64,000 nucleotides of DNA from contig BBMT01000002.1 of NCBI GenBank assembly GCA_000755425.1, forward strand, positions 372,001 to 436,000, read 5' to 3'. Of the stretch, positions 1 to 9,842 are shown piece by piece (the stretch's first letter is position 1; each line of letters begins with the position of its first letter). The stretch comes from Vibrio maritimus. Lineage in GTDB: Bacteria; Pseudomonadota; Gammaproteobacteria; Enterobacterales; Vibrionaceae. The notes beneath the pieces are model-generated. The model worked only from the letters and a program-made list of their open reading frames with translations, did not search any database and was not told the origin of the DNA. The position numbers and the translations under genes are program-made.

Positions 1-332
1 GCTGCAGATAGAGCTTGACGCATGTTCTCATCAGAAGACGTGATAAGCGTTGGTAGGAAGCTAGTACAGCCAGACTTTAGGTTGGCTCTATGCATGATAT
101 GAATGGTTTCTGCTGTGATCTCGTCATTGAACATCACACCACCACATCCGTTGAGCTGTAGATCGATGAAACCTGGGCTTAGGTTCGCACCGTTAAGGTC
201 GATACGCTCAATAGAGGCCGACAGCTCTGATTCGTGGACGATAGATTGGATGGTGTCGCCATCAATGATCACCGCATGATTGGTCAGAACATCAGTACCT
301 GTGAAGACCTTACCGTTCGTTAATGCATACAT
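1..332 (-). CDS. nagA: N-acetylglucosamine-6-phosphate deacetylase, N-terminal part
   Basis: Cytoplasmic enzyme that removes the acetyl group from GlcNAc-6-phosphate to give glucosamine-6-phosphate in amino-sugar catabolism. Only about 110 N-terminal codons are present; the gene runs off the left edge. Translation begins [14 protein letters not shown] and contains the conserved [15 protein letters not shown] stretch (about residues 51-65) and [14 protein letters not shown] (about 87-100), which closely follow E. coli NagA. The ATG at 330-332 is preceded by an AAGGATT ribosome site. It diverges from nagE, the usual Vibrio arrangement, so both probably share NagC/CRP control from the intervening region. 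Confidence 0.95.
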   Translation of the reverse strand, partial: MYALTNGKVFTGTDVLTNHAVIIDGDTIQSIVHESELSASIERIDLNGANLSPGFIDLQLNGCGGVMFNDEITAETIHIMHRANLKSGCTSFLPTLITSSDENMRQALSA

Positions 333-671
333 AGTTAGTGAATCCTTGTGTTGTATTCTCTCTAGCCCGTTACGACGCAGTGCTTGAATCACATTGATTT
401 TACTTGATTTCTAGCTCTTAGTAACGAAACAAATTTTTTAGTCAGCAAGTTGTAAATAGTTAAAGTAATCAAAGTAACTTAATGATTACACGAGAGTTAT
501 TGTCTTTTTTTAGCGCTTCAATACGGTATAAAACTTGATTTATATCGCAACTTAACTGCTTGTGTTTGCAACTCTCATGGCCAGAATCCTACTTAGATTT
601 GGCTATTTTTTCGTATGATAAAATAAGTTTTATGATCTCGCTAGCAAAAAGCCTGTATTTTGGCAAAAACT

Positions 672-687
672 GGTGATTAGGATCACA
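672..687. promoter_or_regulatory. Candidate CRP site upstream of nagE
   Basis: GTGA at 673-676 and TCAC at 683-686 with a 6-base spacer match the CRP-cAMP core. The site lies about 115 bp before the nagE start, as expected for a catabolite-controlled PTS transporter. Confidence 0.65.
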
Positions 688-698
688 ATTGATAAGGT

Positions 699-722
699 TT
701 TAATTTGCGGGGCGAATTTAAT
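699..722. promoter_or_regulatory. Candidate NagC operator upstream of nagE
   Basis: An imperfect inverted repeat with arms TTTAATTTGC and GCGAATTTAA around a GGG centre. AT-rich arms flanking a GC core resemble NagC operators of enterobacterial nag genes. Assignment is by pattern and by position between nagA and nagE. Confidence 0.5.
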
Positions 723-801
723 TCCATACACTGAATAGGACTAAATTGAACGGCTAAAATAAGTCGTCCAAAAAATTCAAATCCTATAGGGGGAACTTAA
801 G

Positions 802-2372
802 GTGAATATTCTAGGATATGCGCAGAAGCTAGGTAAGGCATTGATGCTACCTATCGCAACGCTACCAATTGCAGCGCTTCTACTACGTTTGGGTCAAGGC
901 GACCTTTTAGACATTCCATTTATGGCACAAGCTGGTGGTGCGATCTTCGGCCAATTGCCACTTCTTTTTGGTCTAGGTATTGCGATTGGTCTTTCTAAAG
1001 ATGGTAACGGTGCAGCAGGTCTTGCTGGTGCAGTTGCTTACTTCGTACTGACGGCAACAGCAACAACTATCAACGCAGACGTAAACATGTCGTTCTTCGG
1101 CGGTATCTTCGCAGGTATCATCGCAGGTCACTCCTACAATGCGTTCCACGCGACTCGTCTACCTGAGTGGCTAGCATTCTTCTCTGGTAAGCGTCTTGTA
1201 CCTATCATGCAGGTCTGTTTGCTCTAGTAGCAGGTGCGATCTCTGGTGTGGTTTGGCCTTCAATCCAAGGTGGCCTAGATGCACTAGCACACGCAGTATC
1301 TACATCGGGCGCTGTTGGCCAATTCGTATACGGTACACTTAACCGTGCACTTATCCCTGTAGGTCTACACCACGTACTAAACTCATACTTCTGGTTCGGT
1401 ATGGGTACATGTCAAGAAGTTCTAGTTACTGGCGCTCAAGCAGCTGGTCAAGCACTTCCTGCACTACAACAGCTTTGTGTTGACCCAGCTCTTGCTAAGA
1501 CTCTAGTTGCTGGTCAGTCTCACACATTCGAATTCGCTAACTCAGTAACGCCTGAAATCACTGCAACAGTTAAAGAAGTAACTGAAACAGTTAAGTCTGG
1601 TGACCTACACCGCTACTTCGGCGGCGACAAAGGCGCTGGCGTATTCATGAACGGCTTCTTCCCTGTAATGATGTTTGGTCTACCAGGTGCTGCACTAGCA
1701 ATGTACCTAGCAGCTCCAGCTGAAAAACGCAGCCAAGTTGGTGGTGCACTATTCTCAGTAGCATTCTGTTCTTTCCTAACAGGTATCACAGAGCCACTAG
1801 AATTCATGTTCGTATTCCTAGCTCCAGCTCTATACGCAATGCACGCAGTATTTACTGGTCTTGCTCTAGTGGTTGCTAACATGTTCGGTACGCTACACGG
1901 CTTCGGCTTCTCAGCAGGTCTAATCGACTTCGTACTAAACTGGGGTCTAGCAACTAAGCCATTCGTACTACTACTAATCGGTCTTGGTTTCGGTGCTCTA
2001 TACTTCTTCACATTCAGCTTCGCAATCCGCGCATTCAACCTGAAGTCGCCTGGTCGTGAAGACGATGAAGAAGCAGTAGAAGTAGCAGCTGGTGAAGGCA
2101 AAAACGGTGACCTAGCTCGCCAATACCTAAAAGCTCTAGGTGGTCACGATAACCTAACGTCTATCGATGCTTGTATCACACGTCTACGTCTAACGCTTAA
2201 AGACCGCTCTGTTGCTGACGAGAAGGTTCTTAAGAAACTGGGTGCTAAAGGTGTCGTTAAACTAGGTGAAAACAACCTACAAGTTATCCTTGGCCCTCTA
2301 GCAGAAATCATCGCTGGCGAAATGAAGTCTATCGGCGCTGGTGAAGACCTATCAGAAGTGAAACTGCCATAA
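802..2372 (+). CDS. nagE: PTS N-acetylglucosamine transporter subunit IICB (one frame break)
   Basis: Inner-membrane PTS permease that imports GlcNAc and phosphorylates it to GlcNAc-6-P. The IIC domain fills about residues 1-400 with many hydrophobic segments and the conserved RLIP-like RALIPVGLHHVLN stretch. A C-terminal IIB domain carries the phosphorylated cysteine in DACITRLRL. There is no IIA domain, so phosphate must come from a IIA elsewhere. Start is GTG with a GGGGGAA ribosome site. The frame breaks near 1210: restoring one G in the ATG-GCA context (GG read as G) rejoins PIMAGLFALVAG and gives about 523 residues. A probable terminator follows. Family assignment is firm; the break is most likely a base-calling error. 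Confidence 0.93.
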
Positions 2373-2402
2373 TCACTCTCTGAATCATTGATTTCCATAC
2401 CA

Positions 2403-2429
2403 AAGCCTCTCCCCCGAGAGGCTTTTTTT
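2403..2429 (+). terminator. Rho-independent terminator of nagE
   Basis: GCCTCTC and GAGAGGC arms followed by a run of seven T, starting about 30 bp after the nagE stop. Confidence 0.85.
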
Positions 2430-2578
2430 ATGCCTTCCGAACCTTGCGAATCCCCTGTCTATAAATCAGTACTAAAATAATCTAATGAAAATGCGAGTTC
2501 TTGTTGAGGTTTCTCAAAGAATTGTGGATCATTAGCGTTTATATATCTGACAATACTTAAAACATAGAGGTGTTATAG

Positions 2579-4242
2579 ATGAGTGAAGCTGAGGCTCGTC
2601 CATCGAACTTTATTCGCCAAATCATTGATAAAGATTTAGCGGATGGCAAGCATACTAGCGTGCATACTCGTTTCCCGCCGGAGCCGAATGGCTACCTGCA
2701 CATCGGTCACGCGAAATCTATTTGTTTGAACTTCGGTATTGCTCAGGACTACCAGGGTCAGTGCAACTTGCGCTTTGATGATACTAACCCTGAAAAAGAA
2801 GACGTTGAATACGTTGAGTCAATTAAGAATGATGTAAGCTGGTTGGGCTTCGATTGGTCTGGTGAAGTATGTTATTCATCAAACTACTTCGACAAGCTTT
2901 ACGAGTATGCGGTTGAATTAATTAACAAAGGCTTAGCGTACGTTGAAGAGCTAAGTCCAGAGCAGATCCGCGAGTACCGTGGTACGCTAACCGCACCAGG
3001 TAAGCCAAGTCCTTACCGTGACCGTCCAGTAGAAGAAAACCTAGCGCTATTTGAGAAAATGCGTGACGGCGGCTTTGAAGAAGGTACGGCATGTCTACGT
3101 GCAAAAATCGACATGGGCTCATCGTTCATGGTGATGCGCGATCCTGTTCTATACCGTGTTCGTTTTGCTGAGCACCATCAAACAGGTGACAAGTGGTGCA
3201 TCTACCAATGTATGACTTCACGCACTGTATTTCAGATGCGCTAGAAGGTATTACGCACTCACTATGTACACTTGAGTTCCAAGATAACCGTCGTCTATAC
3301 GATTGGGTTCTTGAGAACATCACTATCGATTGTCAGCCTCGTCAGTACGAGTTCAGCCGACTCAATCTTGAATACACAGTGATGTCTAAGCGTAAGCTAA
3401 ACCAACTTGTGACTGAGAAATTGGTTCACGGTTGGGATGACCCACGCATGCCGACGATCTCTGGTCTGCGTCGCCGTGGCTTCACGCCTGCATCTATTCG
3501 TGAATTCTGTAAGCGTATCGGTGTCACTAAACAAGAGAACATGATCGAATTTGGTTCACTAGAATCTTGCATTCGTGATGACCTAAACGAGAACGCACCT
3601 CGTGCATGGCAGTTCTTGATCCTGTTAAGATTGTTATCGAGAACTACGAAGGCGAAGGTGAGACGCTAACGCTTGCGAACCATCCAAACAAAGAAGAAAT
3701 GGGCACTCGTGAAGTACCATTTACTCGTGAAGTTTGGATTGAACGCGAAGACTTCCGCGAAGAAGCGAACAAGAAGTACAAGCGTTTGGTGCTAGGTAAA
3801 GAAGTTCGTCTACGTGGCGCGTATGTGATCAAAGCTGAGCGTATCGAGAAAGACGACGCGGGCAATATCACGACTATCTTCTGTAGCTACGACCCAGAAA
3901 CGCTAGGTAAGAACCCAGCAGACGGCCGTAAAGTGAAGGGTGTTATCCACTGGGTATCAGCGGACAAAGGTCTTCCTGCAGAGATTCGTCAATACGATCG
4001 CCTGTTTACGGTAGCAAATCCGGCTGCAGCAGATAACTTTGCTGAAACCATCAACTGATTCACTGGTTGTGATCAACGGTTTCGTTGAGCCAAGCCTAGC
4101 GGCAGCGAAAGCCGAGCAAGGTTACCAGTTTGAGCGTATGGGTTACTTCTGTGCGGACTCTAAAGACTCTACTGCTGAGTCTTTGGTGTTCAACCGTACG
4201 GTTGGTCTTCGTGATACTTGGGCGAAGATTGAAGGGAAGTAG
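2579..4242 (+). CDS. glnS: Glutaminyl-tRNA synthetase (three frame breaks)
   Basis: Class I aminoacyl-tRNA synthetase that charges tRNA-Gln; cytoplasmic and essential in Vibrio. The HIGH signature appears as YLHIGHAK near residue 42 and the KMSKS equivalent as VMSKRKL in the middle third. The C-terminal anticodon-binding barrel ends in the typical GLRDTWAKI. Frame breaks lie near 3211 (CCC read as CC), 3605 (AA read as A) and 4056 (CCC read as C). Restoring four bases yields about 555 residues, the E. coli length. Three lesions in one essential gene argue for sequencing error rather than a pseudogene. Start ATG has the ribosome site AGAGGTG. Confidence 0.95.
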
Positions 4243-4263
4243 GTTTAAGAGCTGGTAGAGCTT

Positions 4264-4396
4264 ACCCCCTCTAGCTCCCCCTTATAAAGGGGGAGAACAA
4301 CAGGCTCGCTGCGCATCGCTGATATAATTTGAGGCGATGCGACGATAGGAGCTAGCCAGTAGTTCCTCCCCTTTATAAGGGGAGGCTAGGAGGGGT
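4264..4396. repeat. Terminal-inverted-repeat element, copy 1
   Basis: A 133 bp non-coding element starting 21 bp after the glnS stop. The left arm (4264-4298) and right arm (4362-4396) are about 35-base imperfect inverted repeats, and each arm is itself palindromic around TTATAA with flanking C/G runs. The interior (4299-4361) can also fold, pairing GCGCATCGC with GGCGATGCG. It is closely related to the copy at 30058-30189; the arms are nearly identical and the interior diverges. No ORF is credible. It looks like a MITE-like or palindromic intergenic repeat; the TA at both ends could be a target-site remnant. Confidence 0.85.
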
Positions 4397-4425
4397 AGAA
4401 ACAGCGCACACCAAACCCAACCCAC

Positions 4426-4451
4426 AAAAACAGCCACGAGGCTGGTTTTTT
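4426..4451 (+). terminator. Terminator between glnS and fur
   Basis: CAGCC-ACGA-GGCTG stem-loop followed by six T, with an A-run on the other side, so it may act in both directions. It lies 18 bp from the convergent fur stop. Confidence 0.7.
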
Positions 4452-4468
4452 CATATCTAAACAAAGAC

Positions 4469-4915
4469 TTACTTAGGCTTATGCGCCTTAGGGTCAGTCT
4501 TACACGCACCACCAATACACTTACCGTAAAGGTACAAGCTGTGGTTAGTCAGCTCGATATTGTATTTCGCTGCGATTTCTTTCTGACGCGTTTCGATAAG
4601 GTCATCAGAGAACTCAATTACTTCGCCACAGTCTAGACACACTAGATGGTCGTGGTGGTGTTGAGTTGATAGTTCGAATACTGATTTGCCGCCTTCAAAG
4701 TGGTGGCGAGTGACAATACCAGCATCATCAAATTGGTTAAGTACGCGATAAACTGTTGCTAGACCGATCTCTTCACCAAGGTCGATAAGCTTTTTATACA
4801 AGTCTTCTGCGCTAATGTGTTGGTACTCTGGCTTCTGCAGTACTTCTAAAATTTTTAGTCTCGGCAACGTGACTTTCAGTCCCGCGTCTTTAAGTGCCTT
4901 GTTATTGTCTGACAT
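4469..4915 (-). CDS. fur: Ferric uptake regulator Fur
   Basis: Iron-responsive dimeric repressor; binds Fe(II) and blocks iron-uptake promoters. The protein is 148 residues, with a winged-helix DNA-binding half (LPRLKILEVLQ to GLATVYRVLNQFDDAG), a metal-binding HHHDHLVCLDCGE at about 87-99 and C-terminal cysteines. The longer open frame extends 38 codons upstream, but the ATG at 4913-4915 (MSDNNKALKDAG) matches known Fur and has an AGGAAAG ribosome site. It is convergent with glnS and divergent from a hotdog-fold gene. No certain Fur box was seen in its own promoter. Confidence 0.97.
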   Translation of the reverse strand: MSDNNKALKDAGLKVTLPRLKILEVLQKPEYQHISAEDLYKKLIDLGEEIGLATVYRVLNQFDDAGIVTRHHFEGGKSVFELSTQHHHDHLVCLDCGEVIEFSDDLIETRQKEIAAKYNIELTNHSLYLYGKCIGGACKTDPKAHKPK

Positions 4916-5107
4916 AAACTTTCCTGTGATGATCTGCAGCAATAAACAGATTTCATGTATTTGACCATTATAGGGTACTAGCGCGTAACAATAAACCGTG
5001 AAGTTCAAAGGGTTACTAACTATTAACATAGAAGTGGAACTGTGTCACTTTACAAACACATCTGACCAGTTACAATCTGTTTACATTTAATGGACTTGCA
5101 GTAATGG

Positions 5108-5620
5108 ATGAATCAGATGGATAAACGACTCGCCAAAATATATAAACCTAAGTACGTTAAGTTCGCGCTAAACATCTGGCCGCCGTTCTGGGGAGCGGGT
5201 ATCCGTATCGAGGAAATCAGTGATGATTTTCGCAGTGTTAAAGTGCGCTTGAAATTGCGTTGGTGGAACAAAAATGCCAATCGATCTCAGTTTGGTGGCA
5301 GCATATTTGCGATGACGGATCCTATTTACTCATTGATGTTAATGGGAATTTTACGTGAGCAGTATTATGTATGGGATAAGGAAGCGAGCATAGACTTCAT
5401 TAAGCCAGGGTTCTCTGATTTGCGAGCAGAGTTTGTTATCAGCCAAGATATGCTCGATGAGATATTAAAGAGCACTCAGACCGGTGAAAAGTGTTTTCCT
5501 GAGTTTGTGACTCATATTCAGAACGACAAAGGAGAGGTAGTTTCAACGATCCAGCGTAAGCTCTATATTCGTAAAAAGGCGCAGTTCCGTGATGTGGAAT
5601 CAGAGTCGGTTAATGCCTAG
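5108..5620 (+). CDS. DUF4442 hotdog-fold (thioesterase-like) protein
   Basis: A 170-residue soluble protein of the DUF4442 family, which has the hotdog fold of acyl-CoA thioesterases. Visible family features are the NRSQFGGSIFAMTDPIYSLML helix region (about 58-78) and a C-terminal strand pair. Substrate is unknown. The start could be 5108 or the in-frame ATG at 5117; no strong ribosome site separates them. It sits between fur and fldA, divergent from fur and convergent with fldA, and is followed by a terminator. Confidence 0.75.
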   Translation: MNQMDKRLAKIYKPKYVKFALNIWPPFWGAGIRIEEISDDFRSVKVRLKLRWWNKNANRSQFGGSIFAMTDPIYSLMLMGILREQYYVWDKEASIDFIKPGFSDLRAEFVISQDMLDEILKSTQTGEKCFPEFVTHIQNDKGEVVSTIQRKLYIRKKAQFRDVESESVNA

Positions 5621-5652
5621 AAGTAAGGTTTGTTGTTGCCATATTCAGATAC

Positions 5653-5678
5653 AAAAAACCTCCGTTAGGAGGTTTTTT
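5653..5678. terminator. Bidirectional terminator, hotdog gene / fldA
   Basis: AAAAAACCTCC and GGAGGTTTTTT arms form a symmetrical hairpin with A and T tails between two convergent genes. Confidence 0.88.
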
Positions 5679-5690
5679 AAAGCGTAGAGA

Positions 5691-6224
5691 TTAGTCTTCT
5701 AGCTCAGCTAGGCACATCTCTTCGTAAATCTGCTTAGTCCAGTTTGTTACGCGCTCGTCAGTAAGCTCTGGCTGGCGATCTTCATCGATACATAGACCAA
5801 CGAATTGAGATTCATCGCCTTCAACTAGCGCTTTAGACGCTTCAAACTCGTAACCTTCAGTTGGCGTATAACCAATGATAGTGCCGCCTTTCGCTTCAAC
5901 GATGTCACGCACTGTACCCATCGCATCACAGAAGTACTCAGCGTAATCTTCTTGGTCGCCACAGCCAAAGATAGCCACTAGCTTAGTTGAGAAATCGATG
6001 CCTTCAAGTTCTGGGAAGAAGTCATCCCAATCTGCTTGCGCTTCGCCGTAGTACCAAGTTGGGATGCCAAGTAGAAGCAGATCGAAGTTATCGATGTCTT
6101 CTTTGCTGCTTTTAGCAATGTCTTGAACGTGAACGAGCTGTTTACCCAATTGTTTTTGGATCATCTTTGCAATAGCTTCTGTGTTGCCAGTATCGCTACC
6201 AAAGAATAGACCTACACTTGCCAT
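5691..6224 (-). CDS. fldA: Flavodoxin FldA
   Basis: FMN-binding electron carrier of about 177 residues used by reductive enzymes such as activating radical enzymes. The phosphate-binding loop GSDTGNTEAIAK is at residues 9-20, the FMN-stacking Trp/Tyr region is PTWYYGEAQADWDDF at about 55-69, and the FGCGDQEDYAEYFCDA stretch typical of long-chain flavodoxins follows. It lies in the conserved fldA-DUF2788-ybfF cluster on the minus strand, downstream of them. In many enterobacteria fldA precedes fur; here one gene separates them. Confidence 0.96.
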   Translation of the reverse strand: MASVGLFFGSDTGNTEAIAKMIQKQLGKQLVHVQDIAKSSKEDIDNFDLLLLGIPTWYYGEAQADWDDFFPELEGIDFSTKLVAIFGCGDQEDYAEYFCDAMGTVRDIVEAKGGTIIGYTPTEGYEFEASKALVEGDESQFVGLCIDEDRQPELTDERVTNWTKQIYEEMCLAELED

Positions 6225-6274
6225 AAATTCAGTACCTTTTTATCTGTCTTCGTTGGACTCGGGAATGGAGGTAA

Positions 6275-6496
6275 TTAGCCTAGTCCTGTACCTTCCCAGC
6301 TTAGCTGAATAATGCCTTTCGCGACAAAACCTGCACAGCCTAAGAACAGCACAAGCCACACAATACGTCGACCAAACACCGGGACATTGCCTTGTTTTAG
6401 TACATCTTTGATTGCCATGCCGATCAGAAAAAAGATCGACGCAAACAACAGATCCAAACCAATGGACTCGAGTTTATCTATATAGTCGTAAAGCAT
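6275..6496 (-). CDS. DUF2788 small membrane protein
   Basis: A 73-residue protein with two hydrophobic segments, LDLLFASIFFLIGMAI (about 12-27) and IVWLVLFLGCAGFVA (about 45-59), separated by a basic loop; probably a small inner-membrane protein. Function unknown. An upstream in-frame TTG would add six residues, but the ATG at 6496 has the better-spaced AAAGGA site. It lies between ybfF and fldA on the same strand, 50 bp from fldA, so likely co-transcribed. Confidence 0.75.
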   Translation of the reverse strand: MLYDYIDKLESIGLDLLFASIFFLIGMAIKDVLKQGNVPVFGRRIVWLVLFLGCAGFVAKGIIQLSWEGTGLG

Positions 6497-6593
6497 GGTA
6501 TTCCTTTGTGCCAATATGCTTGCGCGGAACTATACCATTGTTACTCAGTAAAGTTAATCCATGGAAATCAACCTGCTTACGATACAGGTCAAA

Positions 6594-7351
6594 TTAAATG
6601 AATTTGCGTATCGCACGCAGCACTTCGTTGGGCTTTTCAGCGTGCAGCCAGTGCCCGGTGTTGGCGACAATATGTACCTTAACCTGCGCAAACTGTTGTT
6701 GGATTTTTGCTTGGTGATCGGCTTGAAGGTAATCGGAATCCGCACCTTTGAGAAACAAAACTGGAGTGTCGGTTTTATTGATTGGCTGCCAGTCTAAAAT
6801 GTTCCAGTAATTTTTCTCCAACCCCTCGAGGTTAAAGCGCCACCCCATGTGCTCACCCGAATTAAATAGTGACTTGCCCAAGAACTGACGTACACCGTCT
6901 ATTTCAATGTGTTCGCTCATGACTTCCATGGCTTCGGCGCGAGTCTTCGGAGCTTGTTGGCAGACGGCATTGAGACCTGCGAGTACATTATCGTGGCGGC
7001 GGGTGGTGTATTTGACGGGGGACATGTCCATCACCACAAGCTTCTCAAGAGGATAATCAAAATCACACAGCCTCATGGCGACTTTACCGCCCATTGAGTG
7101 ACCGATAATGATAGGTTTTTCGACTTTGAGCTCTTTTAGTAACGTGATGATATCACTCGCCATTAATGCGTAATCATGGTCGTCACTATGAAATGAACGG
7201 CCGTGGTTTCGTAGATCGACACTAATGACATCATGATCCTGTTTCAATTCTCTGGCGAGCACGCAAGATTATTCAGGTCACCAAACAGTCCATGGATTAG
7301 AACGACTGGCGTACCTTGACCTTCTCTTTTGTAGTTTAATAAAGCTGACAT
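6594..7351 (-). CDS. ybfF: YbfF-type alpha/beta-hydrolase esterase (one frame break)
   Basis: Cytoplasmic alpha/beta hydrolase related to E. coli acyl-CoA esterase YbfF. Shown by VVLIHGLFGDLNNL near the N terminus (oxyanion region), the nucleophile elbow GHSMGG, and the catalytic His in NTGHWLHAEKP. The frame breaks near 7260: one G lost from GCG-GTG. Restored, the protein starts MSALLNYKREGQGTP at 7349-7351 and has about 252 residues. It is divergent from seqA, the conserved gammaproteobacterial order. Confidence 0.9.
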
Positions 7352-7443
7352 TTTCTGTTATTCGTGATGTGTTTAACGTGGAGGTTCATCGCGGAACTCG
7401 TTATAATCATCCAGAGTTTAAACATAGAGATTGTGAAAAGCGA

Positions 7444-7974
7444 ATGAAAACAATTGAGGTTGATGAGGATCTATACCGTTACATTGCAAGCCAGACCCAC
7501 CACATTGGCGAAAGTGCTTCAGATATCTTACGACGTTTATTAAAGGTAGATGCAGCCGAGACGGAACAGAGACCCGCTGCCGCTAAGACGATTGTCGTGA
7601 GTAAACAGGCACCAAAGGCAGAAGCTGTTGATTCAGTAAAAGAGATGCGCTCTCTACTGATTTCTGACGAGTTTGCTGGACTGAAAAAAGCCATTGATCG
7701 CTTTATGCTGGTGCTATCGACGCTGCATCGCTTAAACCCAGAAAGTTTTTCTGAGGCGACACAAGTAAAAGGCCGCAAGCGTGTCTACTTCGCAAACAAT
7801 GAAGCGACGCTACTAGAGAGCGGTAATACCACCAAGCCAAAAGCTATTCCGAATACGCCGTTTTGGGTGATTACCAACACCAATACTAGCCGCAAGAGGC
7901 AGATGGTCGAACAGGTGATGACCATGATGGAGTTCCCCGCAGAGCTCATCGAGAAAGTCACGGCTTCTATCTAA
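7444..7974 (+). CDS. seqA: Replication-initiation negative modulator SeqA
   Basis: Binds hemimethylated GATC sites, sequesters newly replicated oriC and organises DNA behind forks. The 176-residue protein has the N-terminal oligomerisation motif MKTIEVDEDLYRYIA (1-15), a variable linker (about 40-65) and the C-terminal DNA-binding domain with KGRKRVYFANNEATLLESG and TPFWVITNTNTSRKR. The start at 7444 was chosen over an upstream in-frame codon because it gives the canonical N terminus. TATAAT at 7402-7407 may be its -10. It is followed by pgm, the usual order. Confidence 0.96.
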   Translation: MKTIEVDEDLYRYIASQTHHIGESASDILRRLLKVDAAETEQRPAAAKTIVVSKQAPKAEAVDSVKEMRSLLISDEFAGLKKAIDRFMLVLSTLHRLNPESFSEATQVKGRKRVYFANNEATLLESGNTTKPKAIPNTPFWVITNTNTSRKRQMVEQVMTMMEFPAELIEKVTASI

Positions 7975-7985
7975 GATTTCGATTT

Positions 7986-8030
7986 AAACCTCATAATGTT
8001 CAAACTTAAACGAGTATTATGAGGTTTTTT
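7986..8030 (+). terminator. Terminator of seqA
   Basis: AACCTCATAAT and ATTATGAGGTT arms around an 18-base loop, then six T. It lies between seqA and pgm, implying at least partly separate transcription. Confidence 0.75.
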
Positions 8031-8065
8031 GTATTTTTAAGCTTAATTTTGAAAGGACGTCAGTT

Positions 8066-9712
8066 ATGGCTATACACCCACGCGCGGGCCAGAAGGCTTT
8101 ACAACAAGACCTTCATAACATTCCAGCGCTAGTATCCAATTATTTTCTAATTCAACCTGAAGCGGGCAACACGGCACAAAGTGTTCAGTTCGGCACTTCT
8201 GGTCACCGCGGCAGTGCGGATAAAGCAACGTTTAACGAAAACCACATTCTTGCTATTGCACAAGCGGTAGCAGAAGTGCGTGCTGAGAAAGGCACGACAG
8301 GTCCACTGTTTGTAGGTAAAGATACCCACGCCTTATCTGAGCCAGCATTTGCGACTGTGGTTGAAGTACTGGTTGCGAATGGTGTTCATGTTATTGCTCA
8401 GGCAGACAATGGTTACACGCCAACGCCGGGTATTTCTCATGCGATCTTAACGCACAACCTGGTAAGCGATAAAAAAGCCGATGGTATTGTGATCACGCCT
8501 TCGCACAACCCACCGCAAGATGGTGGTATTAAATACAACCCAACTCATGGCGGCCCTGCTGAAGCAGAGCTGACTCAAGCGATTGAAGATCGTGCTAACG
8601 AAATCATCAGCAACGAGATGAAAGACGTGAAGCGTCTGCCTATCGCGGTTGCGAAGGCAGACGATCTGTTTGAAGAGCGTGATTTGGTCAAGCCGTATAT
8701 CGATGAACTCGTCAACGTTATCGATATGGAAGCGATTCAAAAAGCAGGCCTTAAGATTGGTGTGGATCCATTAGGTGGTTCAGGCATCGACTACTGGCGT
8801 CAAATTGGAGCTGCGTACAACTTAGATCTAACTTTGGTAAGCGAAGCCGTTGACCCATCGTTCCAGTTTATGTCGCTTGATAAAGATGGCGTGGTTCGTA
8901 TGGACTGCTCATCGCCATATGCAATGGCAGGTCTTCTAGCACTTAAAGATGACTATGATTTGGCATTTGGTAATGACCCAGATTACGATCGTCACGGTAT
9001 CGTTACACCAAAAGGTCTCATGAATCCGAACCACTACCTAGCTGTATGTATCGACTACCTATACCGTCACCGCAACGAATGGCGTGCTGATGTGGCTGTG
9101 GGCAAAACGCTGGTATCGAGCGCGCTTATCGACCGTGTTGTTGCAGACCTTGGCCGCACACTATGTGAAGTACCAGTTGGCTTCAAATGGTTTGTTGATG
9201 GCCTTTACAACGGTGAGTTCGGCTTTGGTGGTGAAGAGAGTGCGGGTGCTTCTTTCCTTCGCAAAGACGGCACGCCTTGGTCTACGGACAAAGATGGCAT
9301 CATCCTTTGTCTGCTAGCTGCAGAAATTACCGCGGTAACGGGTAAGAACCCACAGCAGTATTATGAAGAGCTGGCAGCTAAGCACGGTGAGTCTAAGTAC
9401 AACCGTATCCAAGCAGTTGCAAATACAGAGCAGAAGAACGTGCTTAAGAAGCTATCACCAGAAATGGTATCGGCGGAAACATTGGCAGGTGATGCCATTA
9501 CTGCTCGTCTAACGCACGCTCCAGGTAACGGTGCGGCTATCGGTGGCCTTAAAGTAACAACAGCAAATGGTTGGTTTGCTGCACGTCCATCGGGCACAGA
9601 AGATATCTACAAAATCTACTGCGAAAGCTTTAAGGGTGATGAGCACCTAAAACAGATTGAAGCAGAAGCACAAGAGATTGTTAATCAAGTATTTGCTGAT
9701 GCTGGTCTGTAA
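8066..9712 (+). CDS. pgm: Phosphoglucomutase (alpha-D-glucose phosphate-specific)
   Basis: Interconverts glucose-1-phosphate and glucose-6-phosphate, linking glycolysis with glycogen and sugar-nucleotide synthesis. Length is 548 residues, intact. Motifs in order: the phosphoserine loop [11 protein letters not shown] near residue 145, the metal-binding loop [10 protein letters not shown] near 305, the sugar-binding GEESAG near 391, and the phosphate-binding [12 protein letters not shown] near 515. The start has an AAAGGACG site. Its position after seqA is conserved. It is one of the longer genes here without a frame break. Confidence 0.97.
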   Translation: MAIHPRAGQKALQQDLHNIPALVSNYFLIQPEAGNTAQSVQFGTSGHRGSADKATFNENHILAIAQAVAEVRAEKGTTGPLFVGKDTHALSEPAFATVVEVLVANGVHVIAQADNGYTPTPGISHAILTHNLVSDKKADGIVITPSHNPPQDGGIKYNPTHGGPAEAELTQAIEDRANEIISNEMKDVKRLPIAVAKADDLFEERDLVKPYIDELVNVIDMEAIQKAGLKIGVDPLGGSGIDYWRQIGAAYNLDLTLVSEAVDPSFQFMSLDKDGVVRMDCSSPYAMAGLLALKDDYDLAFGNDPDYDRHGIVTPKGLMNPNHYLAVCIDYLYRHRNEWRADVAVGKTLVSSALIDRVVADLGRTLCEVPVGFKWFVDGLYNGEFGFGGEESAGASFLRKDGTPWSTDKDGIILCLLAAEITAVTGKNPQQYYEELAAKHGESKYNRIQAVANTEQKNVLKKLSPEMVSAETLAGDAITARLTHAPGNGAAIGGLKVTTANGWFAARPSGTEDIYKIYCESFKGDEHLKQIEAEAQEIVNQVFADAGL

Positions 9713-9762
9713 GTCTAATCTGACATAAACGATTAGCTCAGCTATTAACAAAACTGTAGAAA

Positions 9763-9789
9763 GCGGTCACCTTGGGTGGCCGTTTTTTT
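9763..9789 (+). terminator. Terminator of pgm
   Basis: CGGTCACC-TTG-GGTGGCCG stem followed by seven T, about 50 bp after the pgm stop. Confidence 0.88.
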
Positions 9790-9842
9790 ATGGGTCAGTT
9801 TGGTAGAAATGCTTATCTAAAACTTATTCATAAATTTTAGAT

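Larger units (their letters stand above)
333..801. promoter_or_regulatory. nagA-nagE divergent control region
   Basis: About 470 AT-rich bases without a credible ORF separate the divergent nagA and nagE starts. The half near nagE holds the CRP-like and NagC-like sites listed separately. A second AT-rich imperfect repeat, AAAATAAGTTTTAT, lies around 620-633 and could be another NagC contact, but I cannot support it further. Confidence 0.6.

Noticed and set aside
1613..2101. 162-codon open frame antisense to nagE
   Set aside because: Ser/Pro/Ala-rich shadow of the strongly biased codons of nagE; no ribosome site and no family resemblance.
2579..4242. glnS as a pseudogene
   Set aside because: Three breaks, but each is a shortened homopolymer and all motifs remain. 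Vibrios depend on GlnS and no second copy is needed to explain the data if these are base-calling errors.
4264..4396. CRISPR array or IS element at the inverted repeat
   Set aside because: Only two separate copies, no regular repeat-spacer pattern, no cas or transposase gene in the window.
4282..4515. Open frame on the minus strand across the repeat and the 3' end of fur
   Set aside because: It runs through the inverted-repeat element and antisense to fur, has no ribosome site and a composition set by the C/G-run arms.
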